Positions 1-11,640 of a stretch of DNA of 64,000 nucleotides are shown in pieces. Positions within the stretch are counted from its first letter, which is position 1, and every line of letters begins with the position of its first letter. Origin of the DNA: Paraescarpia echinospica (taxonomy: Eukaryota > Annelida > Polychaeta > Sabellida > Siboglinidae); the NCBI GenBank assembly GCA_020002185.1, contig CM034544.1:36981862-37045861 (forward strand), given 5' to 3'. A program made the position numbers and the translations under genes. The notes under the pieces are model-generated. The model searched no databases and had not been told where the DNA came from. It was given only the letters and a program-made list of their open reading frames with translations.

Positions 1-3000
1 CTTTACAAAAGCTAAACAGATATTACGCTACATACGTAACTTGATTAACCACAAAGTGCAATGTTTGTTACCCTTTTGTTTCCGTCACGTAAATTACATG
101 AACATGCCAGGTAGGATACGCGTGTGAAAATTAATTCCCATTTGATGTTTTATCATGTCTATCTTAATAAGTACATTCGTTGTTCTCGGGACCAACATGT
201 CCCATGTCAAAATGCTCAAAACAAATTGACACTCACACCAAATCGGGATTTTCAAAAACACTATTTCGGTGGGTAATGGCGGACGGAACCTTAAAGTGGT
301 CTTACCCCAAACATATATCCTGCATGTTACAATTCTTCAAGAAAGCTACACTGATATCAAGCTTCACAAATAACTAGATTAACCACAAAGGGGGATGTTT
401 GTTACACTTTTGTCTCCATCAAGTAAATTAAAGAAAATGCTAGGTAGGATACGCGTGTATAAAATCATTTCCATTTCATGTTTTATCTTGTCTAACGCAG
501 CAGTACATTCAGAATTCATTGGATCAACATGTCCCATGTCAAAATTCTCGAACAAAAATCAAACATCACGCCAAATCGATATTTCCAAGTGCACTATTTC
601 GGAGGGTAATGGCAGACGGATCCTTAATGTCGTGTTACCCCTAGTAGATGGCCTACATGTTAGAAATCTTTATGAAACATAGACTGATATTAAGCTACGT
701 CCGTAACTATATTAAACACAAAAGGGAATGTTTGTTACCCTTTTGTCTCCGTCACGTAATTTACAAGAAAATGCCAGGTAGGAAACGCGTGTGAAAATTC
801 ATTCCCATTTGATGTTTTATCTTGTCTAACGCAGTTGTACATTCAGTAATCTCGGGTCCAACATATCCCATGTCAAAGTGCTCTAAACGAATTCAATCAT
901 CACAACAGAACGGTATTTTTAAGTGCACTATTTCGAAGGGTAATGGCTGACGGAACCGTAATGTGGTCTTATCCGAAATATATATCCTGCATGTTACAAA
1001 TCTTCAAGAAAGCTACACTGATATCAAGCTACACAAATAATTGGACTAACAACAAAGGGGAATGTGTGTTACCCTTTCATCTCCGTCACGTAAGTTAAAA
1101 GAAAATAGTACCTAAGTTACGAGTGTGAAAACTCATTCTCAGTTCATGTTTTATCTTGTTTAATGTACTAGGACATTCAGTATTCCAGAAACTCACATGT
1201 CCCTTGTCAAAGTGATTGAAAAAAAATCACGCATATTACACAAAAACGGTATTTTCAAGTGCAGTCTTCCGGCGGACGTATCCTTAATGTGGTGTTACCC
1301 CAAATAGATATCCTGCATGTTACAAATCTTCACGAAGGCTAGACTGACATCAAGCTACACACATGACTATATTAACCACAAAGGCGAATGTCTGTTACCC
1401 TTTCATCTCCGTCACGTAAGTTTTAATAAAATACTACCTAAGTTACGGGTATAAAAACTCATTCCCATTTGATGTTTTATTTTGCCTAATTCAGTAGTAC
1501 ATTCAGTATTCACGAATCCAACATGTCCCATGCTAAAGTGATCGAAAACAAATCACTGATATCACACCAAACGGTAATTTCAAGTGCACTCTTTCGGCGG
1601 ACGGTTCCTTAAAGTGGTTTTATCCCAAATAGATGTCCAGCATGTTACAAAGCGTCACGAAGGCTACACTGATATCAATATACACACATAACTAGATTAA
1701 CCACAAAGGGGAATGTCAGTTACCCTTTCATCTATGTCACGTAATTTACAAGAAAATAGTACCTAATTTAAGGTTTTAAAAACTCATGCTCATTTGATGT
1801 TTTATCTTGTCTAATGAAGTAGTATATTCAGTATTCACGAAAGCAACAAGTCCCATGTCAAAGTGATCGAAAACAAATCACGCATATCACACCAAAACTG
1901 TATTTTCAAGTGCACTTTCTCGACTGACGGATCCTTAATGTGGTCTTACCCCAAATAGTTGTCCTGTATGCTACAAATCTTCACGAAGGTTACACCGATA
2001 TCAAGATACACACATAACTAGATTAATCACAAAGGGGAATGTCTGTTACCCTTTCATCTCCGTTAAGTAAGTTACACGAAAATAATACCTAAGATACGGG
2101 TGTGAAAACTCTTTCCCATTTGATGATTAATATTTTGTAATGCAGTCGAACATTCATTTCTCACGAAACCAACATGTCCCATGTCAAAGTGATCGAAAAA
2201 TTCACGCATATCACCCCAAAACGGTATTTTCAAGTGCACTCTTTCGGCGAACGGATCCTTAATGTGGTCGTACCCCAAATATATGTCCTGCATGTTACAA
2301 ACCTTCACGAAGACTAGACTGATATCAAGCTACAAACATAGCTAGATTAACAACAAAGAGGAATGCATAGTACCCTTTCATCTCCGTCACGTCAGTTACA
2401 AAAAAATGTACGTAAGTTATTGGTATGAAAACTCATTCCCATACGTTATAAATCTTCACGAAGGTTACATTGATATGAAGATACACACATCAATAGATTA
2501 ATCACAATGGGGAATGTGTGTTACCATTTCATCTCCGTCACGTAAGTTACAAGAAAATAGTACGTAAGTTACGGGTGTGAAAACTCATTCCCAATTGATA
2601 TTTTACCTTGTCTAATTCAGTAGTACATTCAGTATTCACGAGACAAACATGTCCCATGTCAAACTGATCGAAAAAAATCACGCACATCACCACAAAACGG
2701 TATTTTCAAGATCACTCTTTCGGCGGACTGATTCTTAAGGTGGTCTTACACCAAACTTATATCCTGCATGCTACAAGTCTTCAAGAAGGTTAGACTGATA
2801 TCAAGCTACACACATAACTAGATTAACAATAAAGGGGAATGCTTGTCACCCTTTCATCTCTGTCACTTAAGTTACAAGAAAATAGTACGTAAGTTACGGG
2901 TGTGAAAACTCATTCCCAGTTGATGTTTTATCTTGTCTAATGCAGTAGTATATTCATTATTCACGTGACAAACATGTCCAATGTCAAACTGATCGTAAAA

Positions 3001-4045
3001 TTCACGCACATCACACCAAATCGGTATTTTTAAGTGCACTCTTTCGGCGGACTGATACTTAAGGTGGTCTTACCACAAACTTATGTCCTGCATGTTACAA
3101 AACTTCACGAAGGCAAGACTGATATCAAGCTGCACACATAACTAGATTAACCACAAAGTGGAATGCATGTTACCCTTTGATCTCCTTCATGTAAGTTACA
3201 AGAAAATAGTACGTAAGTTATGGTTGTGAAAACTCATTCCCTTTTGATGTTTTATGTTTTGTAATGCAGTAGTATTTTCAGTATTCACGAGACAAACATG
3301 TCCCATGTCAAAGTGATCGATAAAAAATCATGCACATCACCCCAAACGGTATTTTCAAGTGCACTCTTTCGGTGGACTGATTCTTAATGTGGTCTTACCC
3401 CAAACAGATGTCCTGCATGTTAGAAATTTTCACGAAGGTTAGACTGATATCAAACTAAACACATAACTAAATTAACCACAATGGGGATTGCATGTTAACC
3501 TTTCACCTCCGTCACGTAAGTTACAAGAAAATAGTACGTAAGTTATGGGAGTGAAAACACATTCCCATTTGTTGTTTTATGTTGGGTAATGCAGAAGAAC
3601 ATTCAGTATTCACGAGACAAACATGTCCCATGTTCAACTGATCGAAAAAAATCACGCTCATCACCCCAAAACGGTATTTTGAAGTGCATTCTTTCGGCGG
3701 ACGGATCCTTAATGTGGTCTTACACCAAAACAGATGCCCTGCATGGTATAAATCTTCACAAAGGACAGACTGATATCAAGCTATACACATAACTAGATTA
3801 ACAACAAAGTGGAATGCATGTTACCCTTTGATCTCCGTCACGTAAGTTACAAGAAAATAGAACGTAAGTTATGGTTGTAAAAACTCATTCCCTTTTGATG
3901 TTTTATGTTGCGTAATGCAGTAGTACATTCAATATTCATTAGACAAATATTTCCCATATGAAAGTGATCGAAAACAAATACACGCATATCACCCCAAAAC
4001 GGTATTTTTAAGGGCACTCTTTCGGCTGAGGGATCCTTAATGTTA
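1..4045. repeat. Tandem satellite array, unit about 325-335 bp, 12 copies
   Basis: A recurring block built around a 'catgtcccatgtcaaa'-like core recurs near positions 196, 526, 861, 1194, 1517, 1846, 2171, 2646, 2970, 3294, 3621 and 3948. Spacing is 323-335 bp except one interval of about 475 bp (2171 to 2646), which holds an extra partial unit. Each unit also contains a 'ttttatcttgtctaa' block, a 'cggtattttcaagtgcact' block and a 'cacgtaagttacaagaaaa' block. Copies differ by many substitutions, so the array is not brand new. Short open stretches inside it are not preserved between units and I do not call genes. The array ends abruptly at about 4045 against an AP3D1 exon and probably continues to the left of the window. 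Confidence 0.93.
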
Positions 4046-4047
4046 AC

Positions 4048-4188
4048 AAGTTGGGCTTGATTTATTCCATATCTGTCATTTCCGTTGGCTTTCCAATATC
4101 TATCCAATTTGTCCTTAAAGGCATTGGTGTCGACACTAGCCATTTTAAGAGACGCATCCTCAGCCAACAATTTGTAGCTGGACATCGG
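4048..4188 (-). pseudogene. AP3D1: AP3D1 exon, start of ear region (left arm, last exon before breakpoint)
   Basis: 141 bp, open: P-M-SSYKLLAEDASLKM, then NDRYGINQAQL. SSYKLLAEDASLKM equals SSYSLLAENSYVKM of vertebrate AP-3 delta. The donor, GTAAAT in the two other copies, is GTTAAC here because satellite DNA begins two or three bases into the intron. The two downstream exons kept at 50557 and 61532 are absent on this side. Confidence 0.92.
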
Positions 4189-4977
4189 CTGAAACAAAAC
4201 GGATCATCAAACAGTTCATTAGATCATTCAAATTGTTAAAATTGGGCACAAAACATACACAAAATTCAAGCTAATAATAACATTGTGAAGGAGTGATATT
4301 TGTTTTTCAATTTTTTTTAAATAATTAATGACTGGAATATAATTTAATCCTCTCTTGAATATTACAAAAGCTATGTAGTGGAACATAATTAACCCGGACC
4401 CTGATATCCTGGAAACCTTGGAATTTGGGTATCATTTCATGGGAACATAATTTCCAAATACTGATATATCCCCATGATGTGCATAGTTTGTTTATTCAGA
4501 AAACGTGTTAATCTGCACATATATACAGGGAACTAAAGTATCCAGATTAACAATGTTCCACTGTGTGTCTACCCCCAGTCAACTGATGTAACAAAAATAT
4601 ATATATGTATTAATAACTTGGCTCGATAATCATTCAGTAGTTTGTTGAATGACATAAACAGAACACACATGAATAATGTCTGCCATGCAAAAACGCTCCA
4701 ATCATCTAGTTCCGATTTACTTTTTGTTCTTAGAGTCAATACTATCATTGGGATTTCTCTGTTGCTGCACCAACTCTTTCACATAAGCTCCCTGTTAGTG
4801 TTAGATCAGTTGAAAATATTACACAATTCCCCCGTCACTACAAAATTACCTTTATAACCTTACATATCAGGCTTAGCAACAACTTTAATATGGCTTATCG
4901 ATTTTGAGATTGACCAAACAAACCTTTTGCCTAGATGATTGTCAGAGTTTGGAGTTATAATTTTATTTTATTATTAA
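4189..4977 (-). other. Intron sequence, AT-rich
   Basis: Intron upstream of the exon at 4048-4188. No recognisable gene. A 71-codon open stretch on the plus strand (4642-4857) recurs in the two other copies (49441-49656 and 54382-54597, minus strand), but it follows the general identity of the copies and shows no known motif. Confidence 0.6.
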
Positions 4978-5270
4978 CTAGCTGAGTTATCCAGCATTGC
5001 CCGGGGAAAAAAGGCAGTCATACGTACCAGACAACCCAAACCCATCCCAAATGTTTCCAGCCTACCCGCATTAACAAATGTTAACTGGTCATTAGTCAAG
5101 TTGTTAGGACAACCTTCTACCAGAAATCTCAATCTCAATCGCTCACCCGTATAACTGACGTAACCAGCAACAGCGGATGCTGGGTTGAAATTTCAGCCCG
5201 ATACATACAAAACTAATGGAGATGTGGGTGCACAAACAAAAACAGAGAACGAACTGTTTTATAATATAGA
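4978..5270 (-). mobile_element. Short non-autonomous Helitron, 293 bp (left arm)
   Basis: On the minus strand it starts TCTATATTATAAAACAG and ends in CTAG, after a GC-rich stretch that could form a short hairpin (CCGG-GCAATG-CTGG). It sits between A and T with no target duplication, as Helitrons do. Exact copies of the same length lie at 49027-49319 and 53968-54260. It carries no Rep/helicase gene. Confidence 0.8.
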
Positions 5271-7092
5271 TATGTTGTATTCCTAGTTATCCAATATAAC
5301 TTTTGACACTCACTTGTTATAATACACTAACTTGACGGGCGATAATTTCAACGCTAAATGACAAAATGACACATAGCTCCATCTGTAGGAAATATATGAA
5401 ATGGGAAAGAGAGCACTACTTGTAAGCGGGCAGACGTGACCAACGACAGGTAGACCTGGCGGATGTTAATCGCTGAGGATTTTCAAACGTCAATAACTTA
5501 AAAATGGGCCAAGATGTTTTTTGGTGAATCAAGTTACAGATCATTAAGGGTTATGATGGAAGTAAAATGTTGACATGTTTAGTGGAGACTATATGCATGC
5601 CAGGGAAGATACACCTGGAAGTAAACTACTTGAGTAGACCGTTTTTTCGTAAAGATTGTATATATTAGTTAATGTGCTATTAAAAATACTGTAGAATTTT
5701 ATCGCGATACTCTGCTATATAGGCCGATTTCCAGTGGTTGTAGAAACCTTGCAGGACAGTTGGTGAGCTGCAATTTCACATGTAGCACAGTTAAAGGTTG
5801 TTTAAGAAAATGTGCTATGATAAATGTTATGTTCACAAGGTACATATACATAGCATGCATTTTGATTTAAAATAGTAGCAATTAATGACATAATACTGAT
5901 TGAACTGGAGTGAAGTAATAGCTGCATCAGGTATATAAAACATCTGAACAATATTCCTTATAATTTTGGCTAAATATGCTTTAACCTCTTCGTGTATTCC
6001 TAAGTTATTTTATATCTTATTTTATACATCAGTTGTTTTGTTTTAATCCTAGATCATATTTTTATATTGCATTGTCTATTGCTGTTTTAAAGTTTCTTAG
6101 GTCCTGCCAGTGCAGTAGGGATTCCCATTACACATTATAGTTACAGCCCACATGGAGGTATTCTGTTTGAGACTGGGACAATGGCAGGCAGTGAGTCTAG
6201 GCAAGTCCAATACACAGGGTTGTAGTATAATCTCTCCAGTCAGCTGTCCCAGTGATCAGAGATAGGGAAAAGTCTCCTATCCAGTTATAAATAAAGATCA
6301 GTGAAGGAGGCTTACAGCAGCAGGCAAACGGTATGAAAATATAGCATTTTGGGGGCCCTCAAGTGCCCTTAGAATGATTCAATCAAATACAGATGTCTTG
6401 TGTTTAATGACAGTACACTAAGATATGTTTGTACAAAATTAGAGAAAAAGTTGAAGAGTTTAAAAAAAAAATAGGCAAAATGTAAACATTTACCAGTTTC
6501 AGAGGCTCTGGGGGGCCTTAGAATGATTCAATCAAATACAGATTTCTTGTGTTTATTGGCAGTACACTAAGATACGTCTATGCAAAATTATAGAAAAAGT
6601 TGCTGAAGAGGTTTTAATAAAATTGGCAAAATGTGAAAATTACCAATCAATTACAGATTTCTTGTGCACAGTGGCAGTACCCTAAGATACGTCTATGCAA
6701 AATTAAAGAAAAAGTTGTTGAACGGTTTCTGAGATATGGCGGGTAACGGTGCACGGCAGACGGCGGAGTAATGGCATAAGTCTGTTGGACCTTCGACCCA
6801 AAGGACTAAAAACTATTCAAAATGTCTCTATACATCCAGCGACATATTTGTAGACGGTATAATTATCTTTATTATGATATAGAAAAACATTAAATGCCCC
6901 CCAAGTTCACCACCCCCCCGGACGAATTTAGAAAATGTCTAAATCTACAAACCATCTCAATGGGCCCGGTAGATCACATGCGCAATTTCAGCCTGATACA
7001 TGCAAAACTGACGGACATGTGGGGGCACAAACAAACAGAGGACGAACTGTTTTATAATATACATAAATAGTAACTTATCTATAGAAACTGAC
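5271..7092 (-). other. Long AP3D1 intron with a 3-copy ~167-bp tandem repeat and a Helitron-like 5' end
   Basis: Contains at about 6355-6745 three tandem units with 'cttagaatgattcaatcaaatacaga', 'cagtacactaagatacgtct' and 'gcaaaattatagaaaaagtt' blocks; the third has lost about 40 bp relative to the other arm. At about 6940-7070 (minus) lies a stretch akin to the 5' end of the Helitron family (TATATTATAAAACAGTTCG, CTCTGTTTGTTTGTG). No coding sequence recognised. Confidence 0.65.
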
Positions 7093-7230
7093 CGGCAGTT
7101 TGTATGTGGCGGGGGTTGCAGGTTCCTAAGTGGGCATGGTGATACCCTCAGCCTCTATGTAGTCACTCTTCTTCTTCGACCTCTTCTCCTTCTTCTCTCG
7201 TTTCTCCTTCTTTCATTTCCGCCTTGAAGG
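7093..7230 (-). pseudogene. AP3D1: AP3D1 exon, Lys-rich hinge with in-frame TGA (left arm)
   Basis: In phase with its neighbours it reads PSRRK, TGA (7213-7215), KKEKREKKEKRSKKKSDYIE, then EGITMPTYEPATPATYKLP to a GTCAGT donor. The stop looks like CGA to TGA in a basic run. The identical stop is at 47043-47045 in the other arm. Confidence 0.85.
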
Positions 7231-7645
7231 CTACAAATAAAGAGGGCAGTAAATGGGCAGTTAGTAACCATCCTGTGAAGGTATGAAAAGTATTTTTTAA
7301 CATTTCAACACCTTGCCTTTTTAAGGAAACGCCATTCTGACTTGAAATTGATTTTAAGGCGTCATACATGTGGTGTCATCTAGTGGATAATTGCATGCTA
7401 CATGTCATTTTAAAACTTAGTCTATTATGTTGAATTAGCTCCATTTGAAAACATTATTTGCTGAATGTGTATGAGTGACATGGGGAATCAAAGTATATTT
7501 CTTTAAACGTCATGGAGCCTAATGGGTTAAACAATGAAATGTCATGGGGTCTAAAGGGTTAAACAATTAATTGCCATGGGGTCTAAAGGGTTAAACAAAA
7601 CAACAACTAAAATGACAGTGATAGAGACACGAGATGACTCAATAC
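7231..7645 (-). other. AP3D1 intron, AT-rich
   Basis: Intron with a short repeat 'atggggtctaaagggttaaacaa' present about three times (7510-7600). Nothing else recognised. Confidence 0.6.
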
Positions 7646-7795
7646 CTCTTCTTCTTCGTTGACGCCAACATGTTTCTCGAGAGCGCGTGGGTCAGTGGGG
7701 GTCGCGAGGGCAGGGGGTGAGAGTTCACCGGCTGCGGAGGAAGCTGAGAGGACATCTCGGGCGGACCCTGACAGCCAGAAGTTCACGTCATCTGT
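7646..7795 (-). pseudogene. AP3D1: AP3D1 exon, hinge (TDDVNFWLSG; left arm)
   Basis: 150 bp, open: TDDVNFWLSGSARDVLSASS near the start and EKHVGVDEEEE at the end, donor GTATTG, acceptor 'ttcttag'. The hinge is poorly conserved between phyla, so the call rests on splice sites, phase 0 at both ends and position. Confidence 0.78.
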
Positions 7796-7814
7796 CTAAG
7801 AAAACAACATCTCT

Positions 7815-8140
7815 TCATCATCATCGTCATTGCTCAGCCGGAGTGTCCAGCGGTTAGGCAAAGGCCTCAGCAAGTTGTTTCCAAATCTGCCTGTCTTACG
7901 ATATCCTCTGTCAGAAGGTGCCCTTCTAGTATTCATCTAGTTCGTCTCTCCATCGTCTCGCAGGTCTTCCTCTAAATCGTTTCCCTTCGTAAGGTCTCCA
8001 GGTTGTCATAGGCGATGTCCATCGGTTATCTCGTAGTCTGCTAATGTGCCCTGTCCAGGTCCACTTCTGTCTTCTCATTTGTTTTATTACGTCTATGACC
8101 TTTGTCTTCTGTCTTTCAGCTTAAACTGCTCAAAGGCGTT
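7815..8140 (-). mobile_element. RTE-type LINE 3' fragment (left arm)
   Basis: Minus-strand frame at 8078-7926 reads MRRQKWTWTGHISRLRDNRW and on to WRPYEGKRSRGRP, RRWRDELDEY, stop. This is the typical C-terminal end of RTE-like endonuclease/reverse transcriptase proteins (W.GHI.R..D.RW..., KR.RGRP..RW.D). The end of the fragment is a GAT-repeat tail next to the acceptor of the exon at 7646-7795. The rest of the element is missing. Confidence 0.8.
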
Positions 8141-8561
8141 TTATAACTTCATTAAAAAAAATTCTCACACTTATGTGACTGACGGGAGGTTCACTTTCGA
8201 AAATAGTGTAGAATATGGTAAAAAAGACCAGGCATGACCTGATGTGTTAAAAATTGTCTATCTAATTCATCAAAACATAATCCAAAATATAGCACTGAAG
8301 AGAAAAACAGCAGGCATGGGTGCTCATAAAGGGGATTGGAAGTTTGGAACAATGTCAAATGTCAGTAAAACTACTACATCAGTACAGTTCAAAGTTCATG
8401 CCAATAGCAAAAAAAAGGCACAACTGTCACATAATTGAAGTTTTCTACCGTAACAATAGGACTGAGTAAAAAGTTGATCCTAAATTTGTAAAGAGAGAAC
8501 CAACTGCCATGTTCGTGCACAAAAAATCAAATGGAGTAGTTTGTAGTACTTTCAAGATTAC
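8141..8561 (-). other. AP3D1 intron, nothing recognised
   Basis: AT-rich intron between the LINE fragment and the exon at 8562. Short open stretches on the plus strand have no recognisable motif. Confidence 0.55.
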
Positions 8562-8705
8562 CTTTTCGGCAATGTGATTCATATCAGAGGACACTGTCAT
8601 GTCATCAGGGGTCATTGGCTGGTCAGTACCATTGGACGTGGCGATGAGGAGAGTGGGACTGTCATCTCGGGAGTGATGGTGGACCTTCTTGCTCTTCTTC
8701 TCATG
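8562..8705 (-). pseudogene. AP3D1: AP3D1 exon, His/Lys-rich hinge (left arm)
   Basis: 144 bp, open: HEKKSKKVHHHSRDDSPTLL and onwards to NHIAEK, donor GTAATC. Its acceptor and a very long pyrimidine tract have been copied twice more upstream (9113-9164 and 10133-10184). Confidence 0.88.
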
Positions 8706-8739
8706 CTGGGAGGCAACAGAGATGAATGTAGTGATCTCT

Positions 8740-9110
8740 CTATTTCTTTCTCTCTCTCTCATTCTCCCTCCATCCATCCCTCCTACCCTACCCCCTCTCC
8801 CTCCTCACTCCCTCCCTCCCTCTCTCACTCCCTCCCTCCCTCCCTCCCTCCCTCCCTCCCTCTCTGTCTCTCAATCCCTCTCTCCCTACCCCCCTCCATC
8901 TCTCTCTCGTTCTCCTTCCATCCCTCCCTCCCTCCCTCTCTCTCACTCCCTCTCTCCCTCCCTCCCTCCCTCACTCTCTTTCTCTCATTCTCCCTCTCTA
9001 CCCCCATCCCCCCTCTCTCTTTCTCTCACTCTCTCTAACCTCCCCTTTCTCTCTCTCTCTCTCACTGTCTCTCACCTCCCCTCTCTCTCTTCCTCCCTCC
9101 CCTTCCATCC
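8740..9110. repeat. Polypyrimidine tract (TCCC/TCTC repeats)
   Basis: Almost pure C/T on the plus strand (GA-rich on the AP3D1 sense strand), mixed CCCT and CTCT units. Long open frames through it (Ser/Leu/Pro/Phe only) are artefacts of composition. Confidence 0.95.
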
Positions 9111-9112
9111 CC

Positions 9113-9164
9113 CGCTCATTTTTGGAGTGGTGGTGGTGACCCATCTTGCTCTTCTTCTGATGCT
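9113..9164 (-). pseudogene. Duplicated 5' fragment of the His/Lys-rich AP3D1 exon (copy A)
   Basis: After a conserved 'gcctcccag' acceptor it reads HQKKSKMGHHHHSKNE, clearly derived from HEKKSKKVHHHSRDD of the exon at 8562-8705. No donor GT follows where the copied part stops, so it is unlikely to be spliced as an exon. Confidence 0.75.
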
Positions 9165-9199
9165 GGGAGGCAACAGAGATGAATATAGTGATCTCTCTA

Positions 9200-9706
9200 T
9201 TTCTTTCTCTCTCGTTCTCCCTCCCTCCCTCCCTCCCTCTTTCTCTCTCCCTTCCTCTCTCTTTGTCTCTCTCTCAATTCCTCTCTCCCTACCCCCTTCT
9301 CAATCTCCCTCTCTCTCTTGTTCTCCTTCCATCATTCCCTCCCTCTCTCTCACTCCCTCTCTCCATCCCTCCCTCTCTCTCTCTCCCTCTCTCTTTCTCT
9401 CATTCTCCCTATCTACCCCCTATCTCTCCCCCCTTTCTCTCTTTCTCTCACTGTCTCTCACCTCCCCCTCCCTCCCTCTCTCTTTCCCTCCATCCCCTCC
9501 CTCCCCTTCCATCCCTCACTCCCTCCCTCTCTCTTTGTCTCTCTCTCAGTCTCCCTCCCTCTCTGTCTCTCTTTCTCCTTCCATCCATCCCTCCACCCCT
9601 CCCTCCCTCTCTACCTCCCTCTCTCCCTCTCTCTCTCTTTCTCTCACTCTCCCTCTCTCCCCACTCTCTCGCTCTCCAACCTCCTCTCTCTCTCTCTCTC
9701 TCGCAC
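9200..9706. repeat. Polypyrimidine tract in copy A
   Basis: C/T-only repeats as at 8740-9110, ending at 'cgcaccgatgcagctac'. No coding meaning. Confidence 0.95.
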
Positions 9707-10132
9707 CGATGCAGCTACAAACTACTAATTTACATTGGTGTCATCTGGTGAATCACCATTCAATTGAATAAAAAAGACTATCCGGAAAGTCACGCACATA
9801 AAAGATATGAAAGGAAATAACTCTAAAGAAACCTATCTTTGTGTTTTCTAAAATGCATCGTCAATTGGTGGATCAGAGGCCACTGGTCTAAACAAACCAT
9901 TCAAGCCAACATATGAACATAGCAAGATGTGAGTAGACCTTGATGTCTCAAAGGAGATACACTTACAAGACTCCAATGTTAGAGTGTTAATACATAGATA
10001 ACTCACCAACAAAGTTTACAGTATGAAAATGTGTAGCATTTTACATTTGTTCAAGTCACCTCCCTTAGATTCCCACTACATTGGCCAGCTGCTAAATTTG
10101 AAAAACATGAATATTTCTCCCCTTCCATCCCC

Positions 10133-10184
10133 CCCTCATTTTTGGAGTGGTGGTGGTGACCCATCTTGCTCTTCTTCTGATGCT
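10133..10184 (-). pseudogene. Duplicated 5' fragment of the His/Lys-rich AP3D1 exon (copy B)
   Basis: Same fragment as at 9113-9164 (HQKKSKMGHHHHSKNE after a conserved acceptor), joined downstream to intron sequence without a donor. Confidence 0.75.
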
Positions 10185-10219
10185 GGGAGGTAACAGAGAT
10201 GAATATAGTGATCTCTCTA

Positions 10220-10765
10220 TTTCTTTCTCTCTCGTTCTCCCTCCCTCCCTCTTTCTCTCTCCCTCCCTCTCTCTTCGTCTCTCTCTCAATTCCTCTCTCC
10301 CTACCCCCTTTTCAATCTCCCTCTCTCTCTTGTTCTCCTTCCATCATTCCCTCCCTCTCTCTCACTCCCTCTCTCCATCCCTCCCTCTCTCTCTCTCCCT
10401 CTCTCTTTCTCTCATTCTCCCTATCTACCCCCTTTCTCTCTTTCTCTCACTGTCTCTCACCTCCCCCTCCCTCCCTCTCTCTTTCCCTCCATCCCCTCCC
10501 TCCCCTTCCCTCCCTCACTCCCTCCCTCCCTCTCTCTTTGTCTCTCTCTCAATCCCTCTCTCCCTCCCCCCCTCTCAATCTCCCTCCCTCTCTCTCTCTC
10601 GTTCTCCTTCCATCCATCCCTCTCTCTCCCTCCCTCCCCCTATACCTCCCTCTCTCCCTCCCTCCCTCCCTCTCTCTCTTTCTCTCATTCTCCCTCTCTC
10701 CCCCCTCTCTGTCTCAACCCCCTCTCTCTCTCTCTCTCTCTAACCTCCTCTCTCTCTCTATCGCA
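10220..10765. repeat. Polypyrimidine tract in copy B
   Basis: C/T-only repeats as in copy A. The end toward 10765 has a run of CTCT units before 'atcgcaccgatgcagc'. Confidence 0.95.
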
Positions 10766-11213
10766 CCGATGCAGCTACAAACCACTAATTTACATTGGTG
10801 TCATCTGGTGAATCACCATTCAATTGAATAAAAAAGACTATCCGGAAAGTCACGCACATAAAAGATATGAAAGGAAATAACTCTAAAGAAACCTATATTT
10901 GTGTTTTCTAAAATGCATCGTCAATTGGTGGATCAGAGGCCACTGGTCTAAACAAACCATTCAAGCCAACATATGAACATAGCAAGATGTGAGTAGACCT
11001 TGATGTCTCAAAGGAGATACACTTACAAGACTCCAATGTTAGAGTGTTAATACATAGATAACTCACCAACAAAGTTTACGGTATGAAAATGTGTAGCATT
11101 TTACATTTGTTCAAGCCACCTCCCTTAGATTCCCACTACATTGGCTAGCTGCTAAATTTGAAAAACATGAATATTTCTCCCAAACAAACACCGAAATGAA
11201 TTGTCCCTCCTAC

Positions 11214-11376
11214 CTTCCTCTCCTTCTTGTCCTACCTGTGTTTCTTCTCTCGTTCATTCCTGTGTTTTTTCTCCGGTGCTGTGGCGGCGGCCGACTCTGG
11301 TGGGGCCTTCATGCTGAGTGGAGACGGCAGAGTCTGGTACGTGTGGACAGGCAACACCTCCTCATCTCGCAGTGGT
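11214..11376 (-). pseudogene. AP3D1: AP3D1 exon, Lys-rich hinge (left arm)
   Basis: 163 bp, open, starting PLRDEEVLPVHTYQTLPSPL and ending EKKHRNEREKKHRKDKKERK before a GTAGGA donor. Matches the PL(A/R)..EKLPI and EKKHKEKERDKEKK region of AP-3 delta. The preceding intron (11425-11640) is a long TG-rich microsatellite. Confidence 0.9.
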
Positions 11377-11424
11377 CTACCAGGGGGAAGGGGACAGAAG
11401 GGTCAACATGGGCACGTGCGCTTG

Positions 11425-11640
11425 TGCATGAGTGTGCATGTGTGTGTGTCTTTGTTTGTGCGTGTGTATGTGCATGTGTGTGTGCGTGTGTGTGTGTGTT
11501 TATGTTGTGTGTGTGTTTGGAGTGCATGCATGAATGCGCGAATGCATACATGCTTTGCATATGTATGAATGCATGTGTGCATCGTAGTGTTTCATGTGTA
11601 TGTCACTTTGTGTGAGACATGTGTGTTACATGTTTGTGAT
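11425..11640. repeat. TG/CA-rich microsatellite (left arm)
   Basis: GTGTGT with interspersed CATG and GCAT on the plus strand, in the intron 5' of the exon at 11214-11376. The mirror is at 44232-44455. Cys/Val/His-rich open frames through it are compositional. Confidence 0.9.

Larger units (their letters stand above)
9101..10120. repeat. Tandem duplication copy A (about 1.02 kb)
   Basis: Starts at 'ccttccatcc' and ends at 'atatttctcc'. Holds an AP3D1 exon-start fragment (9113-9164), a polypyrimidine tract (9200-9700) and about 400 bp of intron (9710-10120). Copy B follows directly. The right arm has this ~400-bp intron block only once (44694-45091). Confidence 0.9.
10121..11180. repeat. Tandem duplication copy B (about 1.06 kb)
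   Basis: Same order as copy A: 'ccttccatcc', exon fragment (10133-10184), polypyrimidine tract (10220-10765), about 400 bp intron ending 'atatttctcc' (11171-11180). The unique parts of A and B differ at only a few positions, so the duplication is recent. Confidence 0.9.

Noticed and set aside
1..4045. CRISPR-like array at the left end
   Set aside because: Units are about 330 bp and similar along their length, with no short repeat/unique spacer pattern; the DNA is eukaryotic. It is a satellite.
4642..4857. 71-codon frame conserved in three places (also 49441-49656 and 54382-54597)
   Set aside because: All three are copies of one duplicated intron; conservation equals that of the surrounding non-coding DNA and no motif is seen.
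7163..7369. Glu-rich frame ending EEGEEVEEEE (mirror 46889-47095)
   Set aside because: It is a shifted frame over the Lys-rich AP3D1 exon; the phase from neighbouring exons requires the frame reading KKEKREKKEK.
8574..9771. Long plus-strand open frames rich in Ser, Leu and Pro (up to 360 codons)
   Set aside because: They run through pure C/T repeats; any frame is open there, and the AP3D1 exon on the other strand explains the only non-repeat part.
10147..10831. Further Ser/Leu/Pro open frames
   Set aside because: Same polypyrimidine artefact in the second tandem unit.
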